Part shown: positions 16,591 to 24,474 of the stretch, one piece after another | Layout of the letters: each line of letters starts with the position of its first letter | Position numbering within the stretch: the stretch's first letter is position 1 | Source of the DNA: Flavobacteriales bacterium | GTDB taxonomy: Bacteria > Bacteroidota > Bacteroidia > Flavobacteriales_D > Sanyastnellaceae | Direction: 5' to 3' | Assembly: GCA_020437755.1 (NCBI GenBank) | Contig: JAGQVX010000017.1 | Coordinates: 1-41,343 of the forward strand | DNA length: 41,343 nucleotides | The notes under the pieces: generated by a model | The model's input: only the letters and a program-made list of their open reading frames with translations | Told to the model about the DNA's origin: nothing | The model's database searches: none | Program-made: the position numbers and the translations under genes

Positions 16591-16737
16591 ATGTTGGACT
16601 ACTACAAGACGGTGCTCGGAAAAGTGAGCTTTGACCCGACGTTATTCCGAAAAGAATTGAGAAAGGCCTTTAAACACCTTCTCGAAGACGAAAAAATACA
16701 ACTGCGCGACTGGCTACAGGAGAGCAGTTACCTCTAA
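16591..16737 (+). CDS. conserved small protein, 48 residues
   Basis: Sequence begins MLDYYKTVLGKVSFDPTLF and continues with a charged helix (RKELRKAFKHLLEDEKIQLRDWL is split across two helices). Small proteins of this type, about 45-60 residues with a DYYKTVL-KVSFD start, recur in Bacteroidota as I recall, which is why I accept such a short gene; no function is known. An in-frame ATG at 16531 would add 20 residues unlike the family. A strong terminator follows 26 bases after the stop, supporting a discrete transcription unit. The 16326-16590 gap holds only a distant AAATGCCC/GGGCATTT inverted repeat (16395 and 16464) with a T run. Confidence 0.65.
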   Translation: MLDYYKTVLGKVSFDPTLFRKELRKAFKHLLEDEKIQLRDWLQESSYL

Positions 16738-16762
16738 CACGACTAATTTACCTAAACAACGG

Positions 16763-16791
16763 GCCTTCCTTTTGGAGGGCTTTTTGTTTTT
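16763..16791 (+). terminator. rho-independent terminator after the 48-residue protein
   Basis: GCCTTCC-TTTT-GGAGGGC (one wobble) followed by TTTTTGTTTTT. It sits next to the convergent bestrophin gene stop. Confidence 0.82.
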
Positions 16792-17696
16792 CAGGGTAAA
16801 ATCTCCTCAACGTTTCTTCTGATGGTATCTGCGAGCGTATCGGTAGGCAAATCGTTGTCGTCTTCACCGAATGGATCCTCAATTTCTTCGGCAATCAATT
16901 CGATGGAAACCAGTATGTAGAACACCAGCATTACAATAGGTATCGAATAATAGCCGAAGACGGTTACGAACCCCAGCGGCAAGGTTACTACATATATAAA
17001 GATGAATTTCTTCATATACATGCTGTAGGAATAAGGTATGGGCGTATTGCGTATACGTTCACAAATGCCCAAAACATCTGTCAATGCCTTTAGCTCTTTG
17101 TCGAGAACAAAGAATTCTTCGGCCGATATCTCGTTGCGATCGCGCATGGCTTTTACGCGCGTGTACATGAGATGCGACAAAGCATTGGGCTTGTGTTCCC
17201 ATTCTTTCAACACATTGCACCCGGCCGGCCATTGCGATTCCAGTAGATCTGCAACAGCCCCTCGCAGGTGTTGTTTGAGGTAATAAGCGAATGCCGGAAT
17301 AGCAAACCGGAAAAATACTTTGTCCTCTTCCGATTTGGCGAATGCCTCCACCTTAAGCGCCAGACTGCGGGAATTATTAACCAGGGCACCCCAGGCTTTT
17401 CTCCCTTCCCACCAACGATCGTAGGCCGTATTGGTCCGAAACACGAGGAACAAACCCAACACAAAACCCAGCATGGAGTGCACCGCTGTGGTGGACATGT
17501 CCAAATCGAAATACCGGAGCTCAACCCAGGTTAGCAACGTTGTAAGTGCTGCGATGCCGAGCATTCCGGGGAGCAATTTTCTGAATACCTGTTTGCTGTA
17601 GGCGTGGAAGATCAGATTGAACCAGTTTTTGGGATCGTATTTTATCAAGGCAATGCGATTTGGTGCATTCAAAAATAACAACTCCGCCGACAACAT
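16791..17696 (-). CDS. bestrophin-family anion channel (paralog 1)
   Basis: Inner-membrane protein of 301 residues from the bestrophin/UPF0187 family, whose characterised members form pentameric anion channels for chloride and bicarbonate. Family signatures are FRTNTAYDRWWEGRKAWG at about 87-104, SRSLAL just after it, and the acidic segment IEDPFGEDDNDLP near 271-283, which in eukaryotic bestrophins binds calcium. Hydrophobic segments lie near 43-60, 71-88, 231-250 and 250-270. A second family member is found at 27626 in the formate operon; this copy is monocistronic. Confidence 0.85.
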   Translation of the reverse strand: MLSAELLFLNAPNRIALIKYDPKNWFNLIFHAYSKQVFRKLLPGMLGIAALTTLLTWVELRYFDLDMSTTAVHSMLGFVLGLFLVFRTNTAYDRWWEGRKAWGALVNNSRSLALKVEAFAKSEEDKVFFRFAIPAFAYYLKQHLRGAVADLLESQWPAGCNVLKEWEHKPNALSHLMYTRVKAMRDRNEISAEEFFVLDKELKALTDVLGICERIRNTPIPYSYSMYMKKFIFIYVVTLPLGFVTVFGYYSIPIVMLVFYILVSIELIAEEIEDPFGEDDNDLPTDTLADTIRRNVEEILP

Positions 17697-17820
17697 TGGG
17701 TCTTAGATAGCAGCTCATCTGACGAATGCTTCGTGAATGGGCGCGAATAAACGGAAGCCGTCGCACGGAGGTACTAAGCAGTATAGATTGGGGTTATTCA
17801 AATACACAAACACTATCATC

Positions 17821-18654
17821 ATGAAGCGACTCATTTTTCCATTTGCACTGTTGATCGGACTGGCTTCATGCGAACGCCAGCCGGAACGACCACAGGTAAA
17901 ATCCGTAAGCGACGATCGCCAAAAACTGGTTGAGACTATAGTCGCCAAGAACGAACAAATTCGCGATTTCGAGCGGTACCTTCACGCTGTGGATCTCTCG
18001 ATGGACAACATCCGTGACCGGGAAGATCGCCTGAAACGCCTCACACCACTTGAAGTGGAACAGCGAAAAGATCAGTTGTTGACCGACTTGAATACCATAG
18101 CTGCCTTGTTGGCCGAAAACAAGGATCAAATTACAGGATTGGAACGTCAGCTGGCCTCTCGCGAAGAACGTTTAGGTGAATACCGTGATGAAACAGCCGT
18201 ACTAAAATCAACGCTGGAACAACAGCAACAGCACCTGTTGGAGTTGCAAGATTATCTCACCGAACAATCCATAGAACTGGCTTTGCTTTACAAGAATCAG
18301 GATTCGTTGCTGGTGAGCTTGCATAACCTCGCACAGATTTCCAACCGTGCATGGTACGCCTATGGCAGCAAGAAAGAATTGAAAGAAAACGGCGTGGCAG
18401 CCACCAAAGGAGGCTTCCTCGGACTCGGCGGTAAGACTTACCTGATGCAGGATTTTAATAGGGAATACTACGCCTGTATTGATCAGCGCGAAGTTCAAAC
18501 CATTCCATTGCATTGTAAAAAAGCTGATCTGGTTTCGACCCATCCATCGGACAGCTACACGTGGATAGGCACCGATGAGGTAGAAGCCCTTGAAATAACC
18601 GACCCTTCCTCCTTTTGGAGTTCTTCTAAATACTTAACTATTGTGGTTCAGTAA
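17821..18654 (+). CDS. coiled-coil lipoprotein with a conserved C-terminal domain
   Basis: Lipoprotein of 277 residues. The signal peptide ends in the lipobox LASC with the lipidated Cys17. Residues of about 35-165 are heptad-rich and charged (repeated E, Q, L; DNIRDREDRLKRL, then LEQQQQHLLELQDYL), a long coiled coil. The C-terminal domain from about 175 (WYAYGSKKELKENG, GGFLGLGGK, then SSKYLTIVV) recurs in Bacteroidota proteins that are sometimes annotated as Cbp1-like collagen-binding adhesins; I recall this from memory and the adhesion role is not established here. The start at 17821 is fixed by the signal peptide. The last 17 bases overlap a convergent gene. Confidence 0.78.
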   Translation: MKRLIFPFALLIGLASCERQPERPQVKSVSDDRQKLVETIVAKNEQIRDFERYLHAVDLSMDNIRDREDRLKRLTPLEVEQRKDQLLTDLNTIAALLAENKDQITGLERQLASREERLGEYRDETAVLKSTLEQQQQHLLELQDYLTEQSIELALLYKNQDSLLVSLHNLAQISNRAWYAYGSKKELKENGVAATKGGFLGLGGKTYLMQDFNREYYACIDQREVQTIPLHCKKADLVSTHPSDSYTWIGTDEVEALEITDPSSFWSSSKYLTIVVQ

Positions 18655-19051
18655 AACCTTCTACTCGGTCGGGGTTTGCGGGCGGGATGCCGGCAGACCC
18701 CGATTTTGTTTGAATCCACGCGAAGAATCCCCCACCCAGAATGTACGCCAAAACATCCCACCAGTCGGAAATATAAACTGAGTGGGTATGAGGCAAAACT
18801 CCTTCAAAGACAATAGCAAAAGCCACAACGGCTATCACCACCATGGATGTCGGGAGCTGCAATTGCGCTATTCCGGTTATCCAGCGAAACGCGAGCAGGA
18901 TACATCCCAAAACTACGGGAAGAGCGAGGAAATCAGGGAGGAATCCGGAGACGCTCGAAGGTAAAATCTGAGCGCTGTGGCGGTCATATTGAACAACAGC
19001 GTACAGGAGCAGTGCCGCAACTACAACGCTATGAATCAACCTGGAAGCCAT
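18638..19051 (-). CDS. small VanZ-like membrane protein
   Basis: Membrane protein of 137 residues with four hydrophobic segments (about 7-22, 38-55, 66-82 and 94-112). The segment SDWWDVLAYILGGGFFAWI resembles the last helix of VanZ-like proteins, a family of small membrane proteins of uncertain function. The start at 19051 gives a 16-base overlap with the upstream zinc-ribbon gene; an earlier in-frame ATG at 19099 would extend the overlap to 64 bases. It is the last gene of a tightly packed reverse-strand cluster. Confidence 0.65.
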   Translation of the reverse strand: MASRLIHSVVVAALLLYAVVQYDRHSAQILPSSVSGFLPDFLALPVVLGCILLAFRWITGIAQLQLPTSMVVIAVVAFAIVFEGVLPHTHSVYISDWWDVLAYILGGGFFAWIQTKSGSAGIPPANPDRVEGFTEPQ

Positions 19052-19332
19052 GCAATGAGCCAAAGAAAAAATGCCAAAATTCCCATGTAGATTGCCCAAA
19101 CCGCATACACGGCAAAGTAGGTGCTCCTCACGATCGGATTGGGGCTGTTTTTAACTTTTTCGACAAACTGTTCAAAAGAAGATGCCGGGGCTTGTTCGCG
19201 GTGGAGGGCACGTTGAGCATGACCTTCGCGGATAATAAGTTCGGGAGCCAATGCCTTGTTGCAGACCTTACAACGGTCTTCTCCGTTTTCATTCCAGGTT
19301 CCGCACTCGGGGCATTTGCGTTTTACACTCAT
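19036..19332 (-). CDS. zinc-ribbon membrane protein
   Basis: Protein of 98 residues with an N-terminal zinc ribbon (Cys7, Cys10, Cys21, Cys24 in CPECG and CKVC) and a single C-terminal membrane helix (VYAVWAIYMGILAFFLWLIAWL, residues of about 74-95). It is probably anchored in the inner membrane with the zinc domain in the cytoplasm. Its ATG overlaps the stop of the pseudouridine synthase gene in an ATGA arrangement, so the two are translationally coupled. No specific function is known. Confidence 0.75.
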   Translation of the reverse strand: MSVKRKCPECGTWNENGEDRCKVCNKALAPELIIREGHAQRALHREQAPASSFEQFVEKVKNSPNPIVRSTYFAVYAVWAIYMGILAFFLWLIAWLPG

Positions 19333-20195
19333 TTGCTTGGTTTAAGAACGTCAAGGAAAGGTCGCGGAACAGGGGTTTTCACCTCAATCATCTCATCTGT
19401 TTCCGGATGCTTGAATCGAATCGAAAACACGTGAATTCCCAATCGGCCAATGGGGTTGGTCTGCGATTGATAGCGCTTGTCTCCTACAACAGGATGCCCC
19501 ATGGCAGCCATGCTGGCACGTACTTCATTCTTGGTATTGGTTACCGGCACAACTTTGAGCAGGGAAAAGCCATTTCCTCGCTTCATCACCCGAAAATGCA
19601 CCTCACATTCTCTCCCCTCTTTGGGGTCGGAAGTTGGAAGAAGCAGTCCAATTTTATTCCTGCGAAACAAGGTCACCTTGATACCGTCATCGTCTTTCGG
19701 TCCGCCGGGAACCAAGGCATAAAATCGTTCCTCCCAGCCTTCTCGCTCCAGCGGTGTTTTAAGGTTGATATCTCGCACGGCAAGCACAATTCCCGATTCA
19801 CGTTTGTCAATCTTATTAAGGATAAAGAAATCTTCATCCACTCCTTCCTTTTTCAGCCATGAATTGAGTTTCCGCACTACCGAAGACTGCTTCACATTCT
19901 CCGAACGAATGGGAATACCAGCCGGTTTGGCGAATGCTATAACTTGAGGATCCTCGTAATACACTTCAAACGGAAATGCCGATTCCTTGCGCTTGGCCTG
20001 GAGTTTCTTGCGTTCTCCGAAACTGACTCGTTGTCCGGCATTCACCTCCATTCCGGGGATGGTCACTACCTTGTCATCCACGCGTACGTTGCCATACTTT
20101 ATGAATTTGCGCGCCTTGCTCACCGACCCGAAGCCCATGGTTTCCTGGACAATTTCGAGCAGTGTTTTCGTTGTATCGACTGAGAATTCCTTCAT
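19329..20195 (-). CDS. RluA-family pseudouridine synthase with S4 domain and variant active site
   Basis: RNA-modifying enzyme of 288 residues that isomerises uridine to pseudouridine. An S4 RNA-binding domain occupies about 10-60 (SVSKARKFIKYGNVRVDDK). The catalytic region follows: PFEVYYEDPQVIAFAKPAGIP, then the loop NKIDKRESG at 127-135 with the catalytic Asp130. Most family members read HRLD at this loop; here the His and Arg are replaced by Asn and Lys. Later motifs (ERFYALVPG, GHPVVGDKRY, GIHVFSIRFKHP) are normal. It is the first gene of a three-gene overlapping operon with the zinc-ribbon and VanZ-like genes. Confidence 0.85.
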   Translation of the reverse strand: MKEFSVDTTKTLLEIVQETMGFGSVSKARKFIKYGNVRVDDKVVTIPGMEVNAGQRVSFGERKKLQAKRKESAFPFEVYYEDPQVIAFAKPAGIPIRSENVKQSSVVRKLNSWLKKEGVDEDFFILNKIDKRESGIVLAVRDINLKTPLEREGWEERFYALVPGGPKDDDGIKVTLFRRNKIGLLLPTSDPKEGRECEVHFRVMKRGNGFSLLKVVPVTNTKNEVRASMAAMGHPVVGDKRYQSQTNPIGRLGIHVFSIRFKHPETDEMIEVKTPVPRPFLDVLKPSK

Positions 20196-20202
20196 TGAGG
20201 TG

Positions 20203-20210
20203 CAAAATTA
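20203..20210 (-). promoter_or_regulatory. -7 promoter box of the pseudouridine synthase operon
   Basis: TAATTTTG on the reverse strand, a perfect TAnnTTTG match, ending seven bases before the ATG at 20195. The predicted leader is only a few bases long. Confidence 0.5.
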
Positions 20211-20363
20211 GGCATACACATCGTCGCATTTGGATTTTTGATCCATTATTTGGCTTGTCCACAGGAAATTGACTCCAAAATGCCTCCTACAGACGTGCAG
20301 GAATGGCTGTTAATTATGCATGAAATAAAGGCGCCATAAAGGCAAATGAATGGGTATAGTTCC

Positions 20364-20371
20364 TACTTTTG
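20364..20371 (+). promoter_or_regulatory. -7 promoter box that sets the NDH-2 start
   Basis: TACTTTTG, a perfect TAnnTTTG match, lies inside the upstream in-frame extension that begins at 20350 and 23 bases before the GTG at 20395. It implies that translation starts at the GTG. Confidence 0.5.
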
Positions 20372-20394
20372 ACCCGAATTTCAAACCGACAAGG

Positions 20395-21696
20395 GTGAAC
20401 ATTCCACAAACCAATCTTCCTCGGATCGTAATCGTAGGCGGAGGTTTTGCAGGGTTGAATCTGGCCCGTAGCCTCAGGGGAAAATCAGTTCAGGTAGTAC
20501 TGATCGACAAACACAACTACCACACGTTTCAACCATTGCTGTATCAGGTGGCTACCGCCGGACTGGAACCGGATTCCATCGCTTATCCATTTCGTAAAAT
20601 ATTCAAGCATCAGAAGCGCTTTTATTTTCGGATGGGTGAAGTGGAGTCTATTGATTCGGCGTCTCGAACGGTCCACACTTCTATAGGTGATCTGAGCTAT
20701 GACTATTTGGTTCTGGCTACAGGGAGTCGAACCAACTTTTTTGGGATGAACGAGGTAGAGCGCCATGCGATGTCCATGAAGGAAATCCCCGAAGCGCTTG
20801 ACATTCGTTCTTTGATGTTGCAGAATTTTGAGGCCGCTTTGCTGAGTGATCAATTGAACGAGCGCGACGGGTTGATGAGCGTCATCATTGTGGGAGGAGG
20901 TCCAACCGGAACCGAGTTGGCCGGTGCGCTGGCCGAATTGAAGCGCCACATTTTGCCCAAAGATTATCCTGATCTGGACGTGCGCAGAATGAGCATCAAC
21001 GTAGTGGAAGCCGCGCCGCGTGTGCTTGCTGCCATGAGTGAGGATGCCAGTAAAGAAGCCCTCGAGTTTCTCGAAAACATGGGGGTGGACGTATGGCTCG
21101 ACAAACGGGTCAAGTCCTTTGACGGCCACCAGGCGGTTTGTCACGACGGCACCGTTATTCAGGGCAACACCCTGATTTGGGCGGCCGGTGTGCAGGGAAA
21201 TCCGGTATTGGGAATTCCTGAAGAACACATCGTTGCGGGGCAGCGTGTGACAGTGGATGCATTTGGAAGATTTGGAGAACGTGAGTTTGCTATTGGCGAT
21301 GTGGCCAACCTGGTTAATGAGGACTGGCCTAAGGGACATCCCATGCTGGCTCAAGTGGCCATTCAGCAAGGCAAACTGCTTGCTCAAAATCTGGAACGCT
21401 ACATTGCAGGTAAAGACATGAAGCCCTTTTCATACCGTGATTTGGGATCCATGGCTACAGTGGGCCGGAACAAGGCAGTGGTGGATTTACCACGCTTTCG
21501 CTTTCAAGGTGCAGGAGCCTGGTTCATATGGATGTTTATCCACGTTATTCAGCTCATAGGATTCCGAAACAAGCTTGTGGTTACCCTCAATTGGATGTAC
21601 AATTACTTCCGCTACGCACGCGATATTCGTTTGATTATTCGACCGTATCGAAAATCTGTCGAGGACGAAGAATTCGTGGATGTAACGTCCCGTTAG
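20395..21696 (+). CDS. ndh: type II NADH:quinone oxidoreductase (NDH-2)
   Basis: Single-subunit, non-proton-pumping respiratory NADH dehydrogenase, bound to the inner face of the membrane; 433 residues from a GTG start. The first Rossmann motif IVIVGGGFAG (residues 11-20) binds FAD, the second VIIVGGGPTG (about 163-172) binds NADH, and EFAIGDVANL completes the FAD site. A quinone-site segment around HTFQPLLYQVATAG is intact. The C-terminal part (FIWMFIHVIQLIGFRNKLVV) is the amphipathic membrane anchor. The GTG at 20395 gives MNIPQTNLPRIVIVGG, which resembles the usual Bacteroidota N-terminus; an ATG at 20350 would add 15 residues across a promoter box. Its stop codon interlocks with that of the convergent subtilase. 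Confidence 0.92.
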   Translation: MNIPQTNLPRIVIVGGGFAGLNLARSLRGKSVQVVLIDKHNYHTFQPLLYQVATAGLEPDSIAYPFRKIFKHQKRFYFRMGEVESIDSASRTVHTSIGDLSYDYLVLATGSRTNFFGMNEVERHAMSMKEIPEALDIRSLMLQNFEAALLSDQLNERDGLMSVIIVGGGPTGTELAGALAELKRHILPKDYPDLDVRRMSINVVEAAPRVLAAMSEDASKEALEFLENMGVDVWLDKRVKSFDGHQAVCHDGTVIQGNTLIWAAGVQGNPVLGIPEEHIVAGQRVTVDAFGRFGEREFAIGDVANLVNEDWPKGHPMLAQVAIQQGKLLAQNLERYIAGKDMKPFSYRDLGSMATVGRNKAVVDLPRFRFQGAGAWFIWMFIHVIQLIGFRNKLVVTLNWMYNYFRYARDIRLIIRPYRKSVEDEEFVDVTSR

Positions 21697-23279
21697 TTTT
21701 TGGCGGCTGCCTGATTGGCCTGCCATTCCGACGCCATTTTCACAGCGTTGTAGAGACTTGCCAGACCACCTGTACGGCTCAATTTCTTGAATTTGGTATT
21801 TCCACCTTTCGGGTGATTCACCTCCACTTTCTTGTAGTCGACGTATGAATTGAGGATGATTTCGCGGACATCGCTTGCCGTGAGTTCGGGAAAGTAGGAG
21901 AACAGCACAGCCGCAATACCACTTACTACAGGAGCTGCCATACTCGTTCCGCTGTTCACTTTGTATTTGCCTTTTGGCACCGTGCTGTTGATATCAACAC
22001 CGGGGGCAAAAATGTCGACCGACTTCTTACCATAATTGGAAAACTCGGCAACCAGTTTATCTGTATCCCAACTACTTGCTCCTACTTCAATCCACGTAGT
22101 GCATCGTTCGCGCGAATCCTCGTAGATCGGATTAGGGAAGTTGTCGGACTTGTCGTTGTTATGGCTTGAATTACCTGCCGCGTGTACCATGAGTACTCCT
22201 TTTTCTTCGGCGTACTTCATTGCCTCGTCTACCACCACTTTGTCGGGAGAATACGACTTACCAAAACTCATATTGATAACCTGTGCGCCATTGTCTACCG
22301 CATAGCGAATGGCGTTAGCAACGTCTTTGTCGCGCTCATCACCATCAGGAACGCAGCGGATTACCATAATGCGCACATTGTCGGCAATACCATCGATTCC
22401 ATATCCATTTCCGCGCTCGGCCGCAATAATTCCGGCCACGTGAGTACCATGCTCTGCCGCAGGACCTTCCACATGGTTGTTTCCATAGAACTGTTCCCGC
22501 GGATTGGAATAATCATCACCTACCACTTTGCGGAAATTCTCATCCATGTTGTATGAGTAGCTCAACATGTTGTTGTAATGTTGTTTTCCTTCTTCAATTT
22601 CCGAAGCAAAGTCATTTTCCAGGGCAAAGGTCAGAAAGCCCTTTACAGCCGACATAAATTCGTCGCTTTCAGGTAAGCCTGCTACATCTTCGAGCGTAAT
22701 ATCTTCCTTCTTAAGTTCCTTCTGAGCCGTTTCCAAGGAAAGCTCATAGAAGTTTACAATTTGCTGAAATTCAATAGACTCTTTTTGCGCGTTTTCAACA
22801 CGACGGTTGTATTGTTCTTCCATTTGGAGGTAGCGCTCATAGTCGGCTTTATCCGCTTTCGCAATATCTTTTTTGTCTTTACCTGCAAATCGCTTCTTCA
22901 GACCTTTATATACGCGTGTAAATTCCAGATTATCGTAATGCACATCGCCTCCCGGACCTCCGATGAAACTCCATCCGTTGATGTCATCGACATATCCATT
23001 ATTGTCATCATCGATTCCGTTGTCCGGAATCTCGTCTTCATTCACCCAAATCACATTGCGCAAATCTTCATGCCCCACTTCTACTCCACTGTCAATCACG
23101 GCCACAACGACGGTTTTCGACTCCTTGCCTTGCAGTAAGGTATTATAGGTGCGTTCGGTAGAGATTCCCGGCGAACTGTTTTCCTTCATATCGAGGTTAA
23201 ACCATTTATCGGGAGCTGCTTGTTGAGCTATTCCGGCGAAGGAAATACAAACGAGCAAAGACACAAGCAAAGACTTCAT
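21693..23279 (-). CDS. secreted subtilisin-like serine protease (S8 family)
   Basis: Exported protease of 528 residues. The signal peptide is 1-18 (MKSLLVSLLVCISFAGIA). The catalytic triad is Asp63 (VAVIDSGV), His277 (HGTHVAG) and Ser446 (SGTSMAAP), with the oxyanion Asn370 in AAGNSS. A charged, helical insertion of about 170 residues (roughly 100-270) lies between Asp and His; such inserts are common in Bacteroidota subtilases. DDDNNGYVDDINGW at 90-103 is a probable calcium-binding loop. No T9SS sorting domain or propeptide is obvious, so it may act in the periplasm. An in-frame ATG at 23306 is rejected because it precedes the signal peptide. Confidence 0.93.
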   Translation of the reverse strand: MKSLLVSLLVCISFAGIAQQAAPDKWFNLDMKENSSPGISTERTYNTLLQGKESKTVVVAVIDSGVEVGHEDLRNVIWVNEDEIPDNGIDDDNNGYVDDINGWSFIGGPGGDVHYDNLEFTRVYKGLKKRFAGKDKKDIAKADKADYERYLQMEEQYNRRVENAQKESIEFQQIVNFYELSLETAQKELKKEDITLEDVAGLPESDEFMSAVKGFLTFALENDFASEIEEGKQHYNNMLSYSYNMDENFRKVVGDDYSNPREQFYGNNHVEGPAAEHGTHVAGIIAAERGNGYGIDGIADNVRIMVIRCVPDGDERDKDVANAIRYAVDNGAQVINMSFGKSYSPDKVVVDEAMKYAEEKGVLMVHAAGNSSHNNDKSDNFPNPIYEDSRERCTTWIEVGASSWDTDKLVAEFSNYGKKSVDIFAPGVDINSTVPKGKYKVNSGTSMAAPVVSGIAAVLFSYFPELTASDVREIILNSYVDYKKVEVNHPKGGNTKFKKLSRTGGLASLYNAVKMASEWQANQAAAKN

Positions 23280-23374
23280 AGTGTTGAAATTGATATTGGG
23301 ATGCAAATAAAACAGATAAACCCATACAACAGATTAAAAATTGTACGAGCGGCTATGGATTCTGAGCAGGGCAC

Positions 23375-23402
23375 AAAAAAAAAGCCCCTGCGGCACAGGG
23401 AC
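23375..23402 (-). terminator. rho-independent terminator (reverse strand)
   Basis: GTCCCTG-TGCCG-CAGGGGC (seven pairs, one wobble) followed by nine T on the reverse strand. It lies upstream of the subtilase gene, not downstream of any gene. Confidence 0.8.
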
Positions 23403-23479
23403 TCCTCTTAACTAACAACTAAACTTAACCTAAATACTGTAAACTTACACCATCACAACACGATGTAATTTTAAAGTAC
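23375..23479 (-). ncRNA. candidate small RNA between a promoter box and a terminator
   Basis: On the reverse strand a perfect TACATTTG box (23483-23490) is followed by about 105 bases ending in a strong terminator (23375-23402). The predicted RNA has a 5' hairpin GATGTA / TACATC, a U/A-rich single-stranded middle with a purine-rich AAGAGGAG patch, and the terminator stem, the layout of many bacterial small RNAs. No open reading frame of note is inside. It could also be a terminated leader of the subtilase gene about 100 bases downstream. Confidence 0.5.
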
Positions 23480-23482
23480 ATC

Positions 23483-23490
23483 CAAATGTA
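23483..23490 (-). promoter_or_regulatory. -7 promoter box of the candidate small RNA
   Basis: TACATTTG on the reverse strand, matching TAnnTTTG. The -33 element is unclear. Confidence 0.45.
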
Positions 23491-23672
23491 TATTTCAATT
23501 ATAACAGAGATATCACAGGACAACTTTTCTTGACTTTTTTCCCTCAATTCATCCAAGAACCGGATATGTGTGCGAACTTCGAAGTCTGCTTCCGGGAAAT
23601 TCTGTAACGAAGATAGCCAATTGTGATAATTTCGTTAAGTTGACCCCCGTATTTTGTTTCAAAACCGTGAGC

Positions 23673-24377
23673 ATGAGAAATGTGATCATCATTGAGGATG
23701 AAAAGGATATAGGTGAATTGGTCCAATTGCATTTGGAAGACATGAACTGTGAGGTTGTGCATTTTCTCAATGGTCAGGAAGGGTTTCACTATGCATTGGA
23801 ACATCCGTTTGACTTGATGATCCTCGATATCAACTTGCCAGACATGAACGGCATGGACATCTGCAGAGCTTTACGGGCGGAGAAAGTCAACAGTCCAATT
23901 CTGATGCTCACTGCGCGTTCGGAAGAGATCGACAAGATCCTCGGACTCGAAACCGGAGCCGACGATTACATGACCAAACCATTCAGCATCAGGGAATTGC
24001 TGGCTCGTGTGAAGGCCATATTGCGACGTGTAGATATTGACACGCGACCTGATGAATCGGATGGCGCGGATTCCATTCACTTCAAGCAACTGGAAATTGA
24101 CAAGCGTAAGCGCAGGGTGATTTTGGACGGTGAACGCATCGAACTTACGCCAAAGGAGTTCGATTTACTTTACCTACTCGCTTCAAATCCGGGGGTAACG
24201 TATGATCGCAAAGACCTGCTTAATAAGGTATGGAGCTATGACTTTGAAGGGTACGAGCATACCGTGAACTCACATATCAACCGGCTACGTGCCAAGATTG
24301 AAAAAGACCCTGCCAATCCGGAATACGTCCTCACAACGTGGGGCGTGGGATATCGTTTCAGTGATCAAGGGAAGTAA
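23673..24377 (+). CDS. OmpR-family DNA-binding response regulator
   Basis: Transcription factor of a two-component system, 234 residues. The receiver domain (1-115) has the acidic pair Glu8/Asp9 (IEDEKD), the phosphoacceptor Asp52 (LDINLPD), Thr80 and Lys102 (TKPF). The C-terminal winged helix (about 138-230) is typical of OmpR/PhoB regulators: ELTPKEFDLLYLLASNPG, a recognition helix HTVNSHINRLRAKIE, and the wing TTWGVGYRF. The start at 23673 is chosen because MRNVIIIEDE is the normal receiver N-terminus. The cognate histidine kinase follows after 97 bases. The direct repeats at 7929 and 9859 are possible but unproven targets for a regulator of this family. Confidence 0.94.
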   Translation: MRNVIIIEDEKDIGELVQLHLEDMNCEVVHFLNGQEGFHYALEHPFDLMILDINLPDMNGMDICRALRAEKVNSPILMLTARSEEIDKILGLETGADDYMTKPFSIRELLARVKAILRRVDIDTRPDESDGADSIHFKQLEIDKRKRRVILDGERIELTPKEFDLLYLLASNPGVTYDRKDLLNKVWSYDFEGYEHTVNSHINRLRAKIEKDPANPEYVLTTWGVGYRFSDQGK

Positions 24378-24474
24378 GAACTGCTGCCATTCGGCAAATG
24401 GTAGATCAGCCGCTGCCGAAAAATTCACTTTCTGCGTCGAAAACACTACTTTTCGGACGTAAACCTCACAACGT

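Noticed and set aside
20485..21387. 300-codon reverse-strand frame opposite NDH-2
   Set aside because: Shadow of a certain gene; composition is typical of antisense translation.
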